Positions 16,142-25,625 are shown, counted from the stretch's first letter. The stretch: DNA of 64,000 nt from Klebsiella grimontii (GCF_900200035.1 NZ_FZTC01000019.1:248001-312000), one strand, 5' to 3'. The notes: generated by a model from the letters alone, not told the origin. Numbers and translations are program-made.

Positions 16142-18442
16142 ATGAGTAATAAAAGACGCGTCGTTCCCGGCGTCCATCCGTATGATGGCCCGGCGGGAGG
16201 CTGGGGTGCCTTAAAAGCCACCGCCATCGCCGTTCGTACACAAATGGATGCGCTCGATGCCCCCGCGACGCTACTGCGAACCAATCAGCCGGATGGCTTT
16301 GATTGCCCCGGCTGCGCCTGGCCCGATAAAGAGCATAAATCCACGTTTCAGTTCTGCGAAAACGGCGCCAAAGCGGTGACCTGGGAGGCCACCAGCAAGC
16401 GGGTCACGGCAGAGTTTCTGGCGGCGAACAGCGTCACGTCGCTGCTGGCCCGGAGCGATTTCGAGCTGGAAGGCTACGGGCGTTTAACCCAGCCTCTGGC
16501 CTACGATAAGGCCAGCGACACCCTGCGTCCGGTGTCATGGGAAGCGGCGTTTACCCGCATTGGCGAAGTTCTTCGCACCCTGCAGCCCAATGAAGTGGAG
16601 TTCTACACCTCCGGGCGCGCCTCTAATGAAGTGGCCTGGCTGTTCCAGCTGTTTGCCCGCGAATACGGTACCAACAACTTTCCTGACTGCTCCAATATGT
16701 GCCACGAGTCGACCAGCGTCGGCCTGCCGCAGTCGATCGGCATCGGTAAAGGGACCGTCTCGCTTGATGACTTTGACAAAACCGAGCTGGTTATCTCTAT
16801 CGGCCACAATCCCGGCACCAACCATCCGCGCATGATGGGTACGCTGCACGAACTGGCGCGTCGGGGCGTGCCGATTATCGTCTTCAACCCGTTAAAAGAG
16901 CGGGCGCTGGAGCGATTCGCCGATCCGCAGAACGTCATTGAGATGGCGACCTACAGCTCAACCAACATTGCATCGACCTACTTCCAGGTCAAAGCGGGCG
17001 GCGACGCGGCGGCGCTTAAGGGTATCGCGAAGGCGCTGTTAAGGCTTGAGGAGGAGCAGGGCGAGGTGCTGGATCGGACCTTTATCGATGAGCATACCCT
17101 GGGCTTTGCCGACTTTGCGCGGGATGTCGACGCGACGCCGTGGCCGGATATCGAACGCGAGTCGGGCCTGACGCGCGGCGATCTTGAACGGGTGGCGGCG
17201 GCTTACGCTAAATCTCACGCCACGATTATCACTTACGGCATGGGCATCACCCAGCATAACAAGGGCACTTCCAACGTACGCCTGATAGCCGACCTGCTGC
17301 TGATGCGCGGGAATATTGGCAAGCCGGGAGCCGGGATCTGCCCGCTGCGCGGCCACTCCAACGTCCAGGGCAACCGTACCGTCGGCATCACCGAAAAACC
17401 GAGCGCCCAGTTTCTCGCCAACCTGCAGCGGGTGTGTGGTTTTACGCCGCCGCAGGAGCACGGCCATGATGCGGTAAAAGCGCTGCAGGCGATGATTGAC
17501 GGTGAATCGAAAGCGCTCATCTGCCTTGGCGGTAACTTCGCGGTGGCCATGCCGGATAGCGAACGGGCTTTTCCGGCGATGCGGGGGCTGGATCTGAGCG
17601 TCCATATTGGCACTAAGCTTAACCGCTCGCATCTTCTGGTGGCGAAAGAGACCTTTATCCTGCCGTGCCTTGGGCGAACCGAACTCGATATTCAGGAGAC
17701 CGGACGCCAGTCGATCACCGTCGAAGATTCGATGTCGATGGTGCACGCGTCATCAGGCAAGCTGAAGCCCGGCTCGCCTGAGCTGCGTTCGGAACCGGCG
17801 ATTGTCGCCGCAATGGCAACGGCGACGCTGCCGGAGAGCAAAATCGACTGGCAGTGGCTGGTCGCCGACTACGATCGGATCCGCGATCTGATTGAGCAGA
17901 CCGTTCCCGGTTTTGACCAGTACAATCAGCGTATTCGCCATCCCGGCGGTTTTCGTATGCCGCTGCCGCCGACGGAGCGTATCTGGCCGACGCCGACCGG
18001 TAAAGCGATGTTCTCGGTTTTCCACGGCGTGCGCGAAAACCTACAGGTGGAAGGTAACGATGTGATGCGGCTGGTGACGCTGCGCAGCCACGATCAGTAC
18101 AACACCACCATTTATGCCATGGACGATCGCTACCGCGGGGTGTTTGGCCGTCGCGACGTGCTGTTTATGAACGAGCAGGACATGGCGGAGCAGGGATTCG
18201 AGCATGGCGATCGGGTCGATATCAGCTCCGCGCTGCCGGGCCACCAGCAGCGGCTGGAAGATATCACGCTGGTCGCCTACAGCATCGCGCCGGGCACCGT
18301 TGCTGCCTACTACCCCGAAGCGAACGTGCTGGTCCCTCTGGATTATCTCGATAAAGAGAGCGGTACGCCGTCGTATAAATCGGCGCCCGTCCGTTTAACC
18401 CTGCGCTCGAAAGAGATCCGCCCGCTGGCGGGGCTGCGCTAA
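16142..18442 (+). CDS. ydeP: YdeP-type molybdopterin oxidoreductase
   Basis: 766 aa from the ATG at 16142, five bases after AGGAG (a GTG at 16136 would overlap the Shine-Dalgarno). It is a member of the FdhF/YdeP formate-dehydrogenase-like group. Visible are GFDCPGCAWPD near the N-terminus, FPDCSNMCHESTSVGL with a cysteine at the position where formate dehydrogenases carry the Mo ligand region, GHNPGTNHPRM, and NIGKPGAGICPLRGHSN. The C-terminal molydopterin dinucleotide-binding domain includes LRSHDQYNTTIY. In E. coli ydeP is linked to acid resistance; no substrate is established. No twin-arginine signal, so cytosolic. Confidence 0.9.
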   Translation: MSNKRRVVPGVHPYDGPAGGWGALKATAIAVRTQMDALDAPATLLRTNQPDGFDCPGCAWPDKEHKSTFQFCENGAKAVTWEATSKRVTAEFLAANSVTSLLARSDFELEGYGRLTQPLAYDKASDTLRPVSWEAAFTRIGEVLRTLQPNEVEFYTSGRASNEVAWLFQLFAREYGTNNFPDCSNMCHESTSVGLPQSIGIGKGTVSLDDFDKTELVISIGHNPGTNHPRMMGTLHELARRGVPIIVFNPLKERALERFADPQNVIEMATYSSTNIASTYFQVKAGGDAAALKGIAKALLRLEEEQGEVLDRTFIDEHTLGFADFARDVDATPWPDIERESGLTRGDLERVAAAYAKSHATIITYGMGITQHNKGTSNVRLIADLLLMRGNIGKPGAGICPLRGHSNVQGNRTVGITEKPSAQFLANLQRVCGFTPPQEHGHDAVKALQAMIDGESKALICLGGNFAVAMPDSERAFPAMRGLDLSVHIGTKLNRSHLLVAKETFILPCLGRTELDIQETGRQSITVEDSMSMVHASSGKLKPGSPELRSEPAIVAAMATATLPESKIDWQWLVADYDRIRDLIEQTVPGFDQYNQRIRHPGGFRMPLPPTERIWPTPTGKAMFSVFHGVRENLQVEGNDVMRLVTLRSHDQYNTTIYAMDDRYRGVFGRRDVLFMNEQDMAEQGFEHGDRVDISSALPGHQQRLEDITLVAYSIAPGTVAAYYPEANVLVPLDYLDKESGTPSYKSAPVRLTLRSKEIRPLAGLR

Positions 18443-18443
18443 G

Positions 18444-18487
18444 CCGCCGTTTCGCCCACGGCGCGGATAGCGACGCGGGCGAACGGC
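18444..18487. terminator. Hairpin between ydeP and the LysE-type gene
   Basis: GCCGTTTCGCCC can pair with GGGCGAACGGC across a GC-rich loop; it fills the gap between two convergent genes and overlaps the end of the minus-strand stop region. Confidence 0.45.
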
Positions 18488-19104
18488 TACCTTTGCGCCA
18501 GAATCAGCTTAATCCCCAGCCCGACAAAACCGGCGGCAAAGCTGACTCTCAGCCCCTGTAAAACCCTGGGGCGAGTCAGCACGTACCCGCGCATCGCCGC
18601 CGCAAAGGCGCCATAGAGCATAAAAACCAGCAGCGTCATCAGCATAAACATGGCGCTCAGGATCAGCATTTCCCGGACCGGCGAAGCCGAGCCGCGCTGC
18701 ATAAACTGCGGCAGAAAGGCGAGAAAGAAGAGCGGCAGCTTGGGGTTAAGCAAATTGATCAGAATGGCGTGGCTGATGACCTGCCGCGGGTTGCGTTGCA
18801 CGACGCCTTCCACGCTCAGGCTGCCGCGCTGGGTCAGCGTGGCCCAGGCGAGGTACAGCAGCCAGGCGACGCCGGCGTACTTCACCAGTTCGAATGCGCC
18901 GGGCGTGCTGTGGAGGATGGCCGCCAGCCCGGTTATCGCCGCCAGCATATGCGGAATAATGCCCAGGATGCAGCCGAAGGCCGCGGCAAAACTCATTCGT
19001 CTGCCCGCCGCCAGACCGGTGGCAATGGTGTACAGCGTCCCGGTGCCGGGAGCGATAACCACAATAAGCGAAGTCAAAAGAAACTCAGGGCTGATGAGCG
19101 CCAT
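18487..19104 (-). CDS. LysE/RhtB-family amino acid exporter
   Basis: 205 aa from the ATG at 19104 (CAGGA upstream); the open frame continues 45 codons further but those residues are arginine-rich and unlike the family. Six hydrophobic helices, with the family start SPEFLLTSLIVVIAPGTGTLYTIATGLAAGRR and the mid-protein NLLNPKLPLFFLAFLPQF. Family members export amino acids such as homoserine, threonine, cysteine or lysine by proton antiport. The AraC gene 85 bases upstream on the same strand may be its regulator. Inner membrane. Confidence 0.87.
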   Translation of the reverse strand: MALISPEFLLTSLIVVIAPGTGTLYTIATGLAAGRRMSFAAAFGCILGIIPHMLAAITGLAAILHSTPGAFELVKYAGVAWLLYLAWATLTQRGSLSVEGVVQRNPRQVISHAILINLLNPKLPLFFLAFLPQFMQRGSASPVREMLILSAMFMLMTLLVFMLYGAFAAAMRGYVLTRPRVLQGLRVSFAAGFVGLGIKLILAQR

Positions 19105-19189
19105 GATGTTATTCCTGATGTTGTGAATCGAGGCCCTGAGTATTTCGCAAAGCCGCGCGCCGGTATTGAACAAAATTGCACAACATCGG

Positions 19190-20023
19190 CTAGCGACTCG
19201 CCTGAACGAGCGCCTGATAGCTACCCGGCGTGACGGCAAACTGTTTTTGAAACGCGCGGGTCAGATGGCTCTGATCGGCAAAACCGGCCATGAACGCGGT
19301 ATCGGCGGGGGAGTAGCCTTCCGCCAGCAGACGGCGAGCCAGGCGTACGCGGGCCTGTACCAGGTAGGCGTGCGGCGTAATGCCGGTTTCACGGGCGAAG
19401 CCGCGGATCAGCTGAAAGCGGCTGAGACCGCAGAGGGTAGCCAGCGCGTCGAGAGAGATTTTTTCTTCCGGGGCGTCGTCGAGATATTGCCTGGCCAGCG
19501 CAATGGCGGGAGTGCCGATTTTGGCGGGCCGCCTGGCGCAAAGATGATATTGGCTCACCTGCATCAGGCAGAGCAGCAGCGCCTCTTCCACGGCGGTATC
19601 GTCGGGCGTGCTGGCGACGATCTCGCGAAACAGCCGCTGCATTTGCCCGCGCAGCTGCGGGTCGTCGACGACCGGACGCAGGAGGATCTCTTCGGCCTTC
19701 ATCTCTCCCTGCAGTTCGTCGACAACGCGCTCAGGATCGAGATAGACCATCCGCCAGCTGCGTGGGCCCTCCAGCGGAATACCGTCGTGTATCTCGCCCG
19801 GATTAACCATAATGATATTTCCGGCGGCGGCCTCAACTTTTCCCAGATGGCTCCACGAACGCTGCGCGCCCTGAGTGAAAATCCCGATGCCGAACCGATC
19901 GTGGGAATGGCGCGAAAAGCTCTGTTCCGTGACTAACGATATGGCTTCCAGCCCCGGCATGGCTATCCGGTGCTGCTGAACGTGATGAAGGCGAGTTTTC
20001 AACGGTTTCTCCTGCCGGGGCAT
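19190..20023 (-). CDS. AraC-family transcriptional regulator
   Basis: 277 aa. An N-terminal cupin-like ligand domain (about residues 20-140, with SFSRHSHDRFGIGIFTQG and the NPGEIHDG loop) precedes two helix-turn-helix motifs in the last 100 residues (ISLDALATLCGLSRFQLIRGF, then SPADTAFMAGFADQSHLTRAF). It is located just upstream of a LysE-type exporter on the same strand, a pairing often seen for amino-acid-responsive exporters. Effector unknown. Confidence 0.88.
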   Translation of the reverse strand: MPRQEKPLKTRLHHVQQHRIAMPGLEAISLVTEQSFSRHSHDRFGIGIFTQGAQRSWSHLGKVEAAAGNIIMVNPGEIHDGIPLEGPRSWRMVYLDPERVVDELQGEMKAEEILLRPVVDDPQLRGQMQRLFREIVASTPDDTAVEEALLLCLMQVSQYHLCARRPAKIGTPAIALARQYLDDAPEEKISLDALATLCGLSRFQLIRGFARETGITPHAYLVQARVRLARRLLAEGYSPADTAFMAGFADQSHLTRAFQKQFAVTPGSYQALVQASR

Positions 20024-20159
20024 AGCATGAGTGTAGCCTCAGGCGCGCGGGAGGAGCAACGGTCGACCGGCGCTTGAATTTCATCAACGCTGAACATAAC
20101 ATTTAGCTAACATTTTGCCTGCGGCGCGGGCAGCAGATTGCGCAAACAGTGGATCATTA

Positions 20160-21065
20160 ATGGATATCAAACAGCTTAAGTACCTGATTGCGCTCGACAG
20201 AACACGACATTTTGGCCAGGCCGCGGCGGCTTGTCATATCACCCAGCCTACGCTATCAATGCGGATCCGCAATCTTGAAGAAGAACTTAATCTGACTCTG
20301 ATTCAGCGCGGGCAGCGGTTTGAAGGGTTTACCCCGGAAGGCGAGCGTATTCTGGCCTGGGCGCGAGCGCTGCTGGCGGCGCACGACGGGCTGGAGGCGG
20401 AGGCGGCTATCTGCCGCGGGCAGATGGTCGGCCAGCTCAGAGTGGGAATGGTGCCCTTAGCCAGCCTGAATCCGATGCAGCTGATCAAACCGCTGGCGGA
20501 TAAATACCCGGAGTTGCAGTTCAGTCTGCTGTCCATGACCTCGGAACAGATTATCGACGGCGTCAGCCGCAACCAGCTGGATCTGGGGATCTGCTATCTG
20601 CATCACGTCGATAGCCAGCTGTTCAACGTGGTGTGGCTGCCGAACACCCGGATGGGTTTGCTGCACGATAAGCGCCATTTCCAGTTTGCTGACGCGATCC
20701 CCGGTTGGGAGACGCTGGCCTCGTTGCCGCTGGGCTTTTTGACCAAGGGCATGTACTACCGCGAATCGATTGAGATGAGCTTTAAGGCCAAGGGGCTGGC
20801 GCCAAAATACGTTTTCGAAAGCGACTCCACGTTTCAGATTATCCAGGCGGTGCAGGCCGGGATCTGCTGCGCGATTATGCCGCTGAACAACGGTCTGGAA
20901 GCGCTGAGCGATAATCTCGACATCAGACCAATCGCCGAGACGGAGGTCGACTCGACGCTGGCGCTGATCATGCGTAATAAAGAGCCGGTGTCGTCGCTGG
21001 CGGAAAAATGTTTTACCGATGCGCAGGTGATTTTTAGCGAACGTCGGCCATCTGCGACTGGATAA
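20160..21065 (+). CDS. LysR-family transcriptional regulator
   Basis: 301 aa from the ATG at 20160; the open frame extends 15 codons upstream but the LysR start MDIKQLKYLIALDRTRHFGQ is canonical. Winged helix residues 1-60 (AAAACHITQPTLSMRIRNLE), effector domain about 90-295. It is divergent from the AraC gene. The 3' end overlaps the convergent LysR gene by 32 bases. Its targets are not evident from position. Confidence 0.87.
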   Translation: MDIKQLKYLIALDRTRHFGQAAAACHITQPTLSMRIRNLEEELNLTLIQRGQRFEGFTPEGERILAWARALLAAHDGLEAEAAICRGQMVGQLRVGMVPLASLNPMQLIKPLADKYPELQFSLLSMTSEQIIDGVSRNQLDLGICYLHHVDSQLFNVVWLPNTRMGLLHDKRHFQFADAIPGWETLASLPLGFLTKGMYYRESIEMSFKAKGLAPKYVFESDSTFQIIQAVQAGICCAIMPLNNGLEALSDNLDIRPIAETEVDSTLALIMRNKEPVSSLAEKCFTDAQVIFSERRPSATG

Positions 21066-21939
21066 ATTCAAGCCAGACGCGCGTTCTGGCGGGCATAAAG
21101 TGGCGCTCACGATAGAGGGCGGAGAGCTGTAACGGCGCCGGCGGCAGCTCCAGCGTGACTTCCTGGAGTTCACCGCGTTCGATAAACGGGCGGCAGGGTT
21201 TCTCCCCCAGAATCGCGAAGCCGACGCCGGCAAGCGCGGCGTGCAGGGCCATTTCGCCACTGTTGACGCGATAGTGGCCGTTGACGCTAACCTTTTTGAA
21301 GCTACCGTCCGCCGCGGCGAACTGCCAGGCTTGCCCCGCCAGGGCGCTAACGGTGGTAATACAGGGCAGCGTGGTTAATTGCTCGCTGTTTGTCGGCATA
21401 CCCGTTCTGGCAATCAGCTGCGGAGAAGCGACCACGCAGCAGGGAAACGAAAAGAGCGGGCGCGCAATCACGCTGGCGTCTTCCATTTTGCCGCGGGTGA
21501 TGATCACCGCAATATCCACATCCTCTTTTAACACCTCCGTGCCCGCCAGATTCGTGGTACAGCTCACGGTTATTTTCGGGTAGCGCAGGGCGAATTGCGC
21601 CATGAGCGGCGCAAATAGCGAGGGGCCAATCTCGTTCGGCAGGCACAGACGCAGCGGCCCTTCGGGTTCGGCCTGCTGCTGAGTCAGCTCGGCTTCCGTC
21701 GCGGCAAGTTGCTCCAGCAGCGGCCGCATACTGGCGAGCAGCGTCTGCCCGGCAGAGGTCAGCTTCATATGCCGGGTACTGCGCTGTATCAAACGCAGTT
21801 GAAGGCTCTCCTCAAGCTGTGAAATCTGTCGGCTTACGTTCGATGAGGGCATCTGCAGCGCTTTTGCTCCGGCGCTGAATGAGCCATTTTCCGCCACGGT
21901 GACGAAGACCCGCAGCGCGTTGAGATCCACTCTTTTCAC
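21034..21939 (-). CDS. LysR-family transcriptional regulator divergent from an MFS transporter
   Basis: 301 aa, MKRVDLNALRVFVTVAENGSF start followed by an AKALQMPSSNVSRQISQLEE recognition helix, then a standard substrate-binding domain. Divergently arranged from the MFS gene at 22044, with 104 bases between, so it probably controls that transporter. Its last 32 bases overlap the end of the other LysR gene on the opposite strand. Confidence 0.88.
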   Translation of the reverse strand: MKRVDLNALRVFVTVAENGSFSAGAKALQMPSSNVSRQISQLEESLQLRLIQRSTRHMKLTSAGQTLLASMRPLLEQLAATEAELTQQQAEPEGPLRLCLPNEIGPSLFAPLMAQFALRYPKITVSCTTNLAGTEVLKEDVDIAVIITRGKMEDASVIARPLFSFPCCVVASPQLIARTGMPTNSEQLTTLPCITTVSALAGQAWQFAAADGSFKKVSVNGHYRVNSGEMALHAALAGVGFAILGEKPCRPFIERGELQEVTLELPPAPLQLSALYRERHFMPARTRVWLEFIQSQMADVR

Positions 21940-21944
21940 TCTTG

Positions 21945-21964
21945 ATTATCCCGATTTTGATAAT
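21945..21964. promoter_or_regulatory. Candidate LysR binding site
   Basis: Inverted repeat ATTATC-N8-GATAAT in the intergenic region between the LysR gene and the divergent MFS gene. Placement fits a LysR site; its AT-rich arms resemble the loose T-N11-A pattern. Binding is inference. Confidence 0.4.
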
Positions 21965-22043
21965 TAACAACGCCACTTTTACCGGCTTATGCGCGGATTT
22001 ACCAGCGGCTAGACTCTGCGCATTCCATTGTAAGGAGCTTTAC

Positions 22044-23207
22044 ATGCCCGGTTATCTGGTACGCGCAACGTTGATTATCGCTTTCGTTCAGTTCATCAAC
22101 GCGCTTGAATATATGATTTTTAATCCCTTATTTACCTGGATGGCGCCGACGTTTCAGGTCCCGGTAAGCCAGGCGGGTTACGTCACCGGTATCTATACGC
22201 TGGCTTCAGTCATTTCGGGGATCGGCGTATGGCGATGGGTCGGTCAGCTTAAACCAAGGCGTTTCTTGCTCTGCAACATGGCCCTGTTGGGGGGATTAAC
22301 GGCGATGACGCTAACCACCACCCGTTTTGACGTATTGTTATTCTGGCGTTTCCTTGCCGGGGTGGTCGGCGGGACCACGATGGGCGTGGCCAGTAGTCTG
22401 CTGGTCAACATTATGCCGCCGCAGCTGCGCCCTCGGGCATTGGCCTCAACGATTGCCGCATTCTCGCTGGTCAGCATTGTCGGCATGCCGACGATGCTAT
22501 TTCTCAGTGAAAAAATCGGCTGGCAGAGTGCCCCCGCGACGATCGGCGGACTCTGTATAATCGCTTTACCGCTGATAGTCCTTGCGCTGCCGGAACAGTC
22601 CATCGAGGCGAGCCCTCAGGCGGGCTTGCGATGGTCATCCTCGCTGCTGTTTCATGCCTCCGGCAACGCCCTCACGCAGTTCAGTCCAATGTTAATCATT
22701 CCGCTGTTGGTACCGCTACTTACGACTAAGCTGGGGGCCAGCGGCGACGAATTGCCGTGGCTCTTTTTCGCCGGCGGAGCGGCAGGGCTGTGCGCCACTA
22801 AATTGACCGGCAGGCTGTGTCAGCGTTATAGCGGCTACCGCATCAGCCTGCTGGGCAGTCTGCTGTTTATACTGAGCCTGAGCATTGCTTTTATCTTCAA
22901 CCACGGCGGCGCACTGTTTATGCTGCTGTTTCTGGCTGCCGCCTACTGCCGCCTGGTGGCCTCATCGGCGGTGGCGATGCGTTTTCCAGCGGATAGCGCC
23001 AGGGCCGGGTTTACGCTTTTACAGAATACCCTGATGTCATTAAGCACGGCGGCGGCCTTTCTGCTTTCGTCGTGGTTGCTCTCGGTTGACGGGGGCGGCG
23101 AACGGGCGATGCAGGGGATATTGCTGCTCTGCGCCCTGAGCGCATTGCCGCTGCCGTGGCTGCTGCGGGTTCAGGAGAAAAGATTAGCCACGCGCGCCGC
23201 CGGCTAA
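22044..23207 (+). CDS. MFS transporter (drug/sugar efflux type)
   Basis: 387 aa from the ATG at 22044, seven bases after AAGGAG; the open frame begins 34 codons earlier without a signal. Twelve hydrophobic segments. The block between helices 2 and 3 (GVWRWVGQLKPRRFLL) is a degenerate form of the MFS GxxxDRxGRR loop. Architecture resembles DHA1-type exporters with a helix-4/5 GGTTMGVASSLLVNIMP segment. Substrate unknown. Expression probably depends on the divergent LysR regulator. Inner membrane. Confidence 0.83.
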   Translation: MPGYLVRATLIIAFVQFINALEYMIFNPLFTWMAPTFQVPVSQAGYVTGIYTLASVISGIGVWRWVGQLKPRRFLLCNMALLGGLTAMTLTTTRFDVLLFWRFLAGVVGGTTMGVASSLLVNIMPPQLRPRALASTIAAFSLVSIVGMPTMLFLSEKIGWQSAPATIGGLCIIALPLIVLALPEQSIEASPQAGLRWSSSLLFHASGNALTQFSPMLIIPLLVPLLTTKLGASGDELPWLFFAGGAAGLCATKLTGRLCQRYSGYRISLLGSLLFILSLSIAFIFNHGGALFMLLFLAAAYCRLVASSAVAMRFPADSARAGFTLLQNTLMSLSTAAAFLLSSWLLSVDGGGERAMQGILLLCALSALPLPWLLRVQEKRLATRAAG

Positions 23208-23224
23208 CCCGGCGGCGGCTAGCG

Positions 23225-24634
23225 TCAAATATTCTCCAGGCTGATCCCGCGGGTTTTCGGACCAAAGATACCCACCGACAGCATCACCATCAGCATGCTG
23301 GCGACGATAAAGCTAATCACCCCTGGGGTTCCGGCGTATTGCAAAATAACGCCGATCAAAATGCTGGTGATCGCCGTTGACAGCCGGCTAAAGGAGTAGC
23401 AGAAGCCAACCGCCCGCGCGCGAATGTGGGTCGGGAAGACCTCCGCCTGGTAGGCGTGATAGCTAATGGTCAGCCAGGCGTTTGACCAGGTGATCATAAA
23501 CCCGCAAATCACCAGCAGCACCGGACTGTTCTGTAGGGCAAACAGGGTGCCAAACACCACCGTCATCAGCGCCGAAAGCACAATTTGCCATTTATTTTCA
23601 AAACGATGGACGAAGCGGGTGCAGAACAGGCAGCCAATCGGATAGGCGAGGGTAATAAAGAACGCGTACAGCAGGCTGTGGGTAATGCTCGCCCCCTGAC
23701 CGGAAAGCAGGGCGGGCAGCCAGTTGCCGAAGCCAAAGAAGCCAATGGCCTGGAAGAAGTTCATCACCATCAGCATGATCGTGCGTTTGCGGTACTGCGG
23801 CGCCCAGATCGCTTTAAAGCTTCCCAGCCTGCGGCGGTTATGTTGCATCTCAATCCGGTGGCGCGGCGAGGGAGAAACGCCGCAGCGCTGTTCCATTTCG
23901 CACATCACCTTGTGGGCTTCCTCGTGGCGACCTTTTTCCTCCAGCCAGCGCGCCGACTCCGGCAGCTTCTTGCGGATAACCCAGATGATCAGCGAACAGA
24001 GCGCGCCGAAGATAATCACCCAGCGCCAGCCGGTCAGGCCGAAAAGGGCGATCGGCACCAGCATCCACGACATCAGCGCCACGGCGGGAACCGATAAAAA
24101 CTGAATAAAGAAGGCGAAAGCAAAGGCTTTATTGCGCAGATGCGTCGGTACCCATTCGCTTAAATAAGTGTCGATCGTTACCAGCTCAATGCCGAGACCG
24201 ACGCCCACCAGAAAGCGGCAGAAGATAACTCCTTCGGCGCTGCTTTGCAGGGCCATCATCAGCGAAAATACGCCATACCTGGCAAGGGCGAACATAAACG
24301 TCAGGCGGCGGCCCAGTTTATCCGCCAGCGGCGCAAGCAGGCTGGCGCCAATAAACAGCCCCATAAAGGTGGACGAGGCGAAGGCGGCCTGGTCGGAAAT
24401 GCCGAAGATACCCTGTTCGCCGGTATGGAAAATATTCTCTGCCAGCAGCCCGGTGCTGATATAGCCGGTCTGAAAAAGATCGTACAGCTCGAAGAAGCCG
24501 CCCAGCGCCAGGAGGGTGATAAAAGACCACAGGCCAACGGAAGCGGGCAGCGCATCGATGCGGGCGGTCAGACTGGAGTGCGGATGTCCTGGGGAGGCGA
24601 ACGCGGCGTCGCCCAGAACCTGGGTGGTAGACAT
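23225..24634 (-). CDS. MFS transporter, sugar/metabolite:H+ symporter type
   Basis: 469 aa, twelve hydrophobic helices with a long N-terminal tail (about 25 residues) and central loop. The helix 2-3 loop ADKLGRRLTFMF and the helix 4-5 segment FLVGVGLGIELVTIDTYLSEWVPTHLRNKAFA are characteristic of the sugar/metabolite porter branch, with the PESARWLEEKGR motif at the end of helix 6. The transported compound is not evident; relatives carry organic acids, sugars or aromatic acids. Start has GAGGAAAA upstream. It is convergent to the preceding MFS gene. Inner membrane. Confidence 0.83.
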   Translation of the reverse strand: MSTTQVLGDAAFASPGHPHSSLTARIDALPASVGLWSFITLLALGGFFELYDLFQTGYISTGLLAENIFHTGEQGIFGISDQAAFASSTFMGLFIGASLLAPLADKLGRRLTFMFALARYGVFSLMMALQSSAEGVIFCRFLVGVGLGIELVTIDTYLSEWVPTHLRNKAFAFAFFIQFLSVPAVALMSWMLVPIALFGLTGWRWVIIFGALCSLIIWVIRKKLPESARWLEEKGRHEEAHKVMCEMEQRCGVSPSPRHRIEMQHNRRRLGSFKAIWAPQYRKRTIMLMVMNFFQAIGFFGFGNWLPALLSGQGASITHSLLYAFFITLAYPIGCLFCTRFVHRFENKWQIVLSALMTVVFGTLFALQNSPVLLVICGFMITWSNAWLTISYHAYQAEVFPTHIRARAVGFCYSFSRLSTAITSILIGVILQYAGTPGVISFIVASMLMVMLSVGIFGPKTRGISLENI

Positions 24635-24922
24635 ATTGTTATTTTCCTCAGATAAAATGTTTGCCTGCTAATGTTATTTGATTGTTAATGGTTTTAAATT
24701 TTTAATCACATCGGTGAAATCGCATTTGCAGAATAAAATAGCGACAATGCTATCCGAGTAGAGTTGTATGCTGGTTTTAGCGCTTCATCCGCCCGCAGCC
24801 TGAAGGAATTCACCATCACACCGCTGAGTTTGATCTGGATTAAATTTAAGATAACGAGAGATTGTTGCGCTCTGGTTATTCACCTACATTCAAAGCGAGT
24901 ACGACCACTCAGGAAAAAAATC

Positions 24923-25432
24923 ATGTCCAGTAAGAAAGTCCTACAGGCAGCGCTGGCGGCGGCGCTTTCGCTGTCAATGATGGCAACGCCGGTCTTCGCC
25001 AATCCTGGCAACGGCAACGGCAACGGCGGCAGTAGCCATGGTAATAGCGGTAACCATGGCAACAACGGCAATAGCGGTAAAAACAACGCAGACAAGGGCA
25101 ATCAGGGTCACAAACAGGGTAATCCGGGGCAGAGAAAAAATTACGGCAAACCCGATCATGTCTCTGCCGATATCAGCTTTTCCAGAGCGCGTTCGCTGGC
25201 GGTAAACTACGGTTTAACCGGCTACCAGTCGCTGCCGCCGGGAATCGCCAAAAACCTGGCTCGCGGCAAACCATTACCTCCGGGGATTGCCAAAAAAGCG
25301 GTTCCGGCATCGATGCTCAATGAACTGCCTTACTATCCAGGCTATGAATGGCGGGTGGTGGGTCAGGATTTAGTGCTGATCGCGCTAAGTACGGCGATCG
25401 TGACGTCGATAATTAATGGCGTTTTTGATTAG
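24923..25432 (+). CDS. cigR: CigR-like exported RcnB-family protein
   Basis: 169 aa from the ATG at 24923 (AGGAAA upstream); an earlier in-frame start is unlikely. Signal peptide (cleavage near VFA-NP). Next comes a Gly/Asn/His-rich repeat (NGNGNGG, HGNSGNHGN), then the conserved domain with two SLPPGIAKNLARG / PLPPGIAKKAVP repeats and a hydrophobic tail (DLVLIALSTAIVTSIINGVF). This matches Salmonella CigR, an SPI-3 protein described as an anti-virulence regulator. In Salmonella cigR lies in the same island as mgtCB, and here it directly precedes mgtC. Periplasm or inner membrane face. Confidence 0.85.
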   Translation: MSSKKVLQAALAAALSLSMMATPVFANPGNGNGNGGSSHGNSGNHGNNGNSGKNNADKGNQGHKQGNPGQRKNYGKPDHVSADISFSRARSLAVNYGLTGYQSLPPGIAKNLARGKPLPPGIAKKAVPASMLNELPYYPGYEWRVVGQDLVLIALSTAIVTSIINGVFD

Positions 25433-25436
25433 TGAA

Positions 25437-25466
25437 TTAACCCCGGTTAGTGCCGGGGTTAGTTTT
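25437..25466 (+). terminator. Terminator of cigR
   Basis: AACCCCGG / CCGGGGTT stem with a 6-nt loop just after the cigR stop, followed by AGTTTTAT. Confidence 0.75.
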
Positions 25467-25530
25467 ATCAGCACCGATTTAGCGCATTAAGGTCATTCTA
25501 AACAAATCGTCACTAAAGCGAGATTTTACC

Positions 25531-25558
25531 TTTACTCAAATAATTGAATGACTATAAT
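25531..25558 (+). promoter_or_regulatory. Promoter of the mgtCBRU operon
   Basis: A perfect TATAAT (25553-25558) lies 16 bases after TTTACT (25531-25536). The inferred start near 25565 gives a leader of about 285-295 bases before mgtC, the length known for Salmonella mgtC. No convincing PhoP box could be picked out by eye; a weak TAAAC/TAAAG pair lies at 25499-25518. Confidence 0.6.
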
Positions 25559-25583
25559 GAGCACAAATTCATACAGGAGAAAT

Positions 25584-25625
25584 ATGTTGGACAGTCACCC
25601 TTACTTAAACATCAAGGCAAGCTGA
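25584..25625 (+). CDS. mgtM: mgtM-like leader peptide (13 aa)
   Basis: Short ORF starting at ATG 25584 with GGAG five bases upstream, ending TGA at 25623-25625: MLDSHPYLNIKAS. Its last codons form one arm (GGCAAGC, 25616-25622) of a stem with GCTTGCC at 25644-25650. The latter can pair instead with GGCGGGCAGC at 25655-25664. This is the arrangement by which ATP-sensitive translation of mgtM controls the Salmonella operon. Naming follows position, not sequence identity. Confidence 0.6.
   Translation: MLDSHPYLNIKAS

Noticed and set aside
25499-25518. TAAAC / TAAAG pair upstream of the mgtC promoter as a PhoP box in reverse orientation.
   Set aside because: Spacing is 15 bases rather than the 11 expected of a PhoP direct repeat, and the second copy deviates from consensus; kept only as a note.
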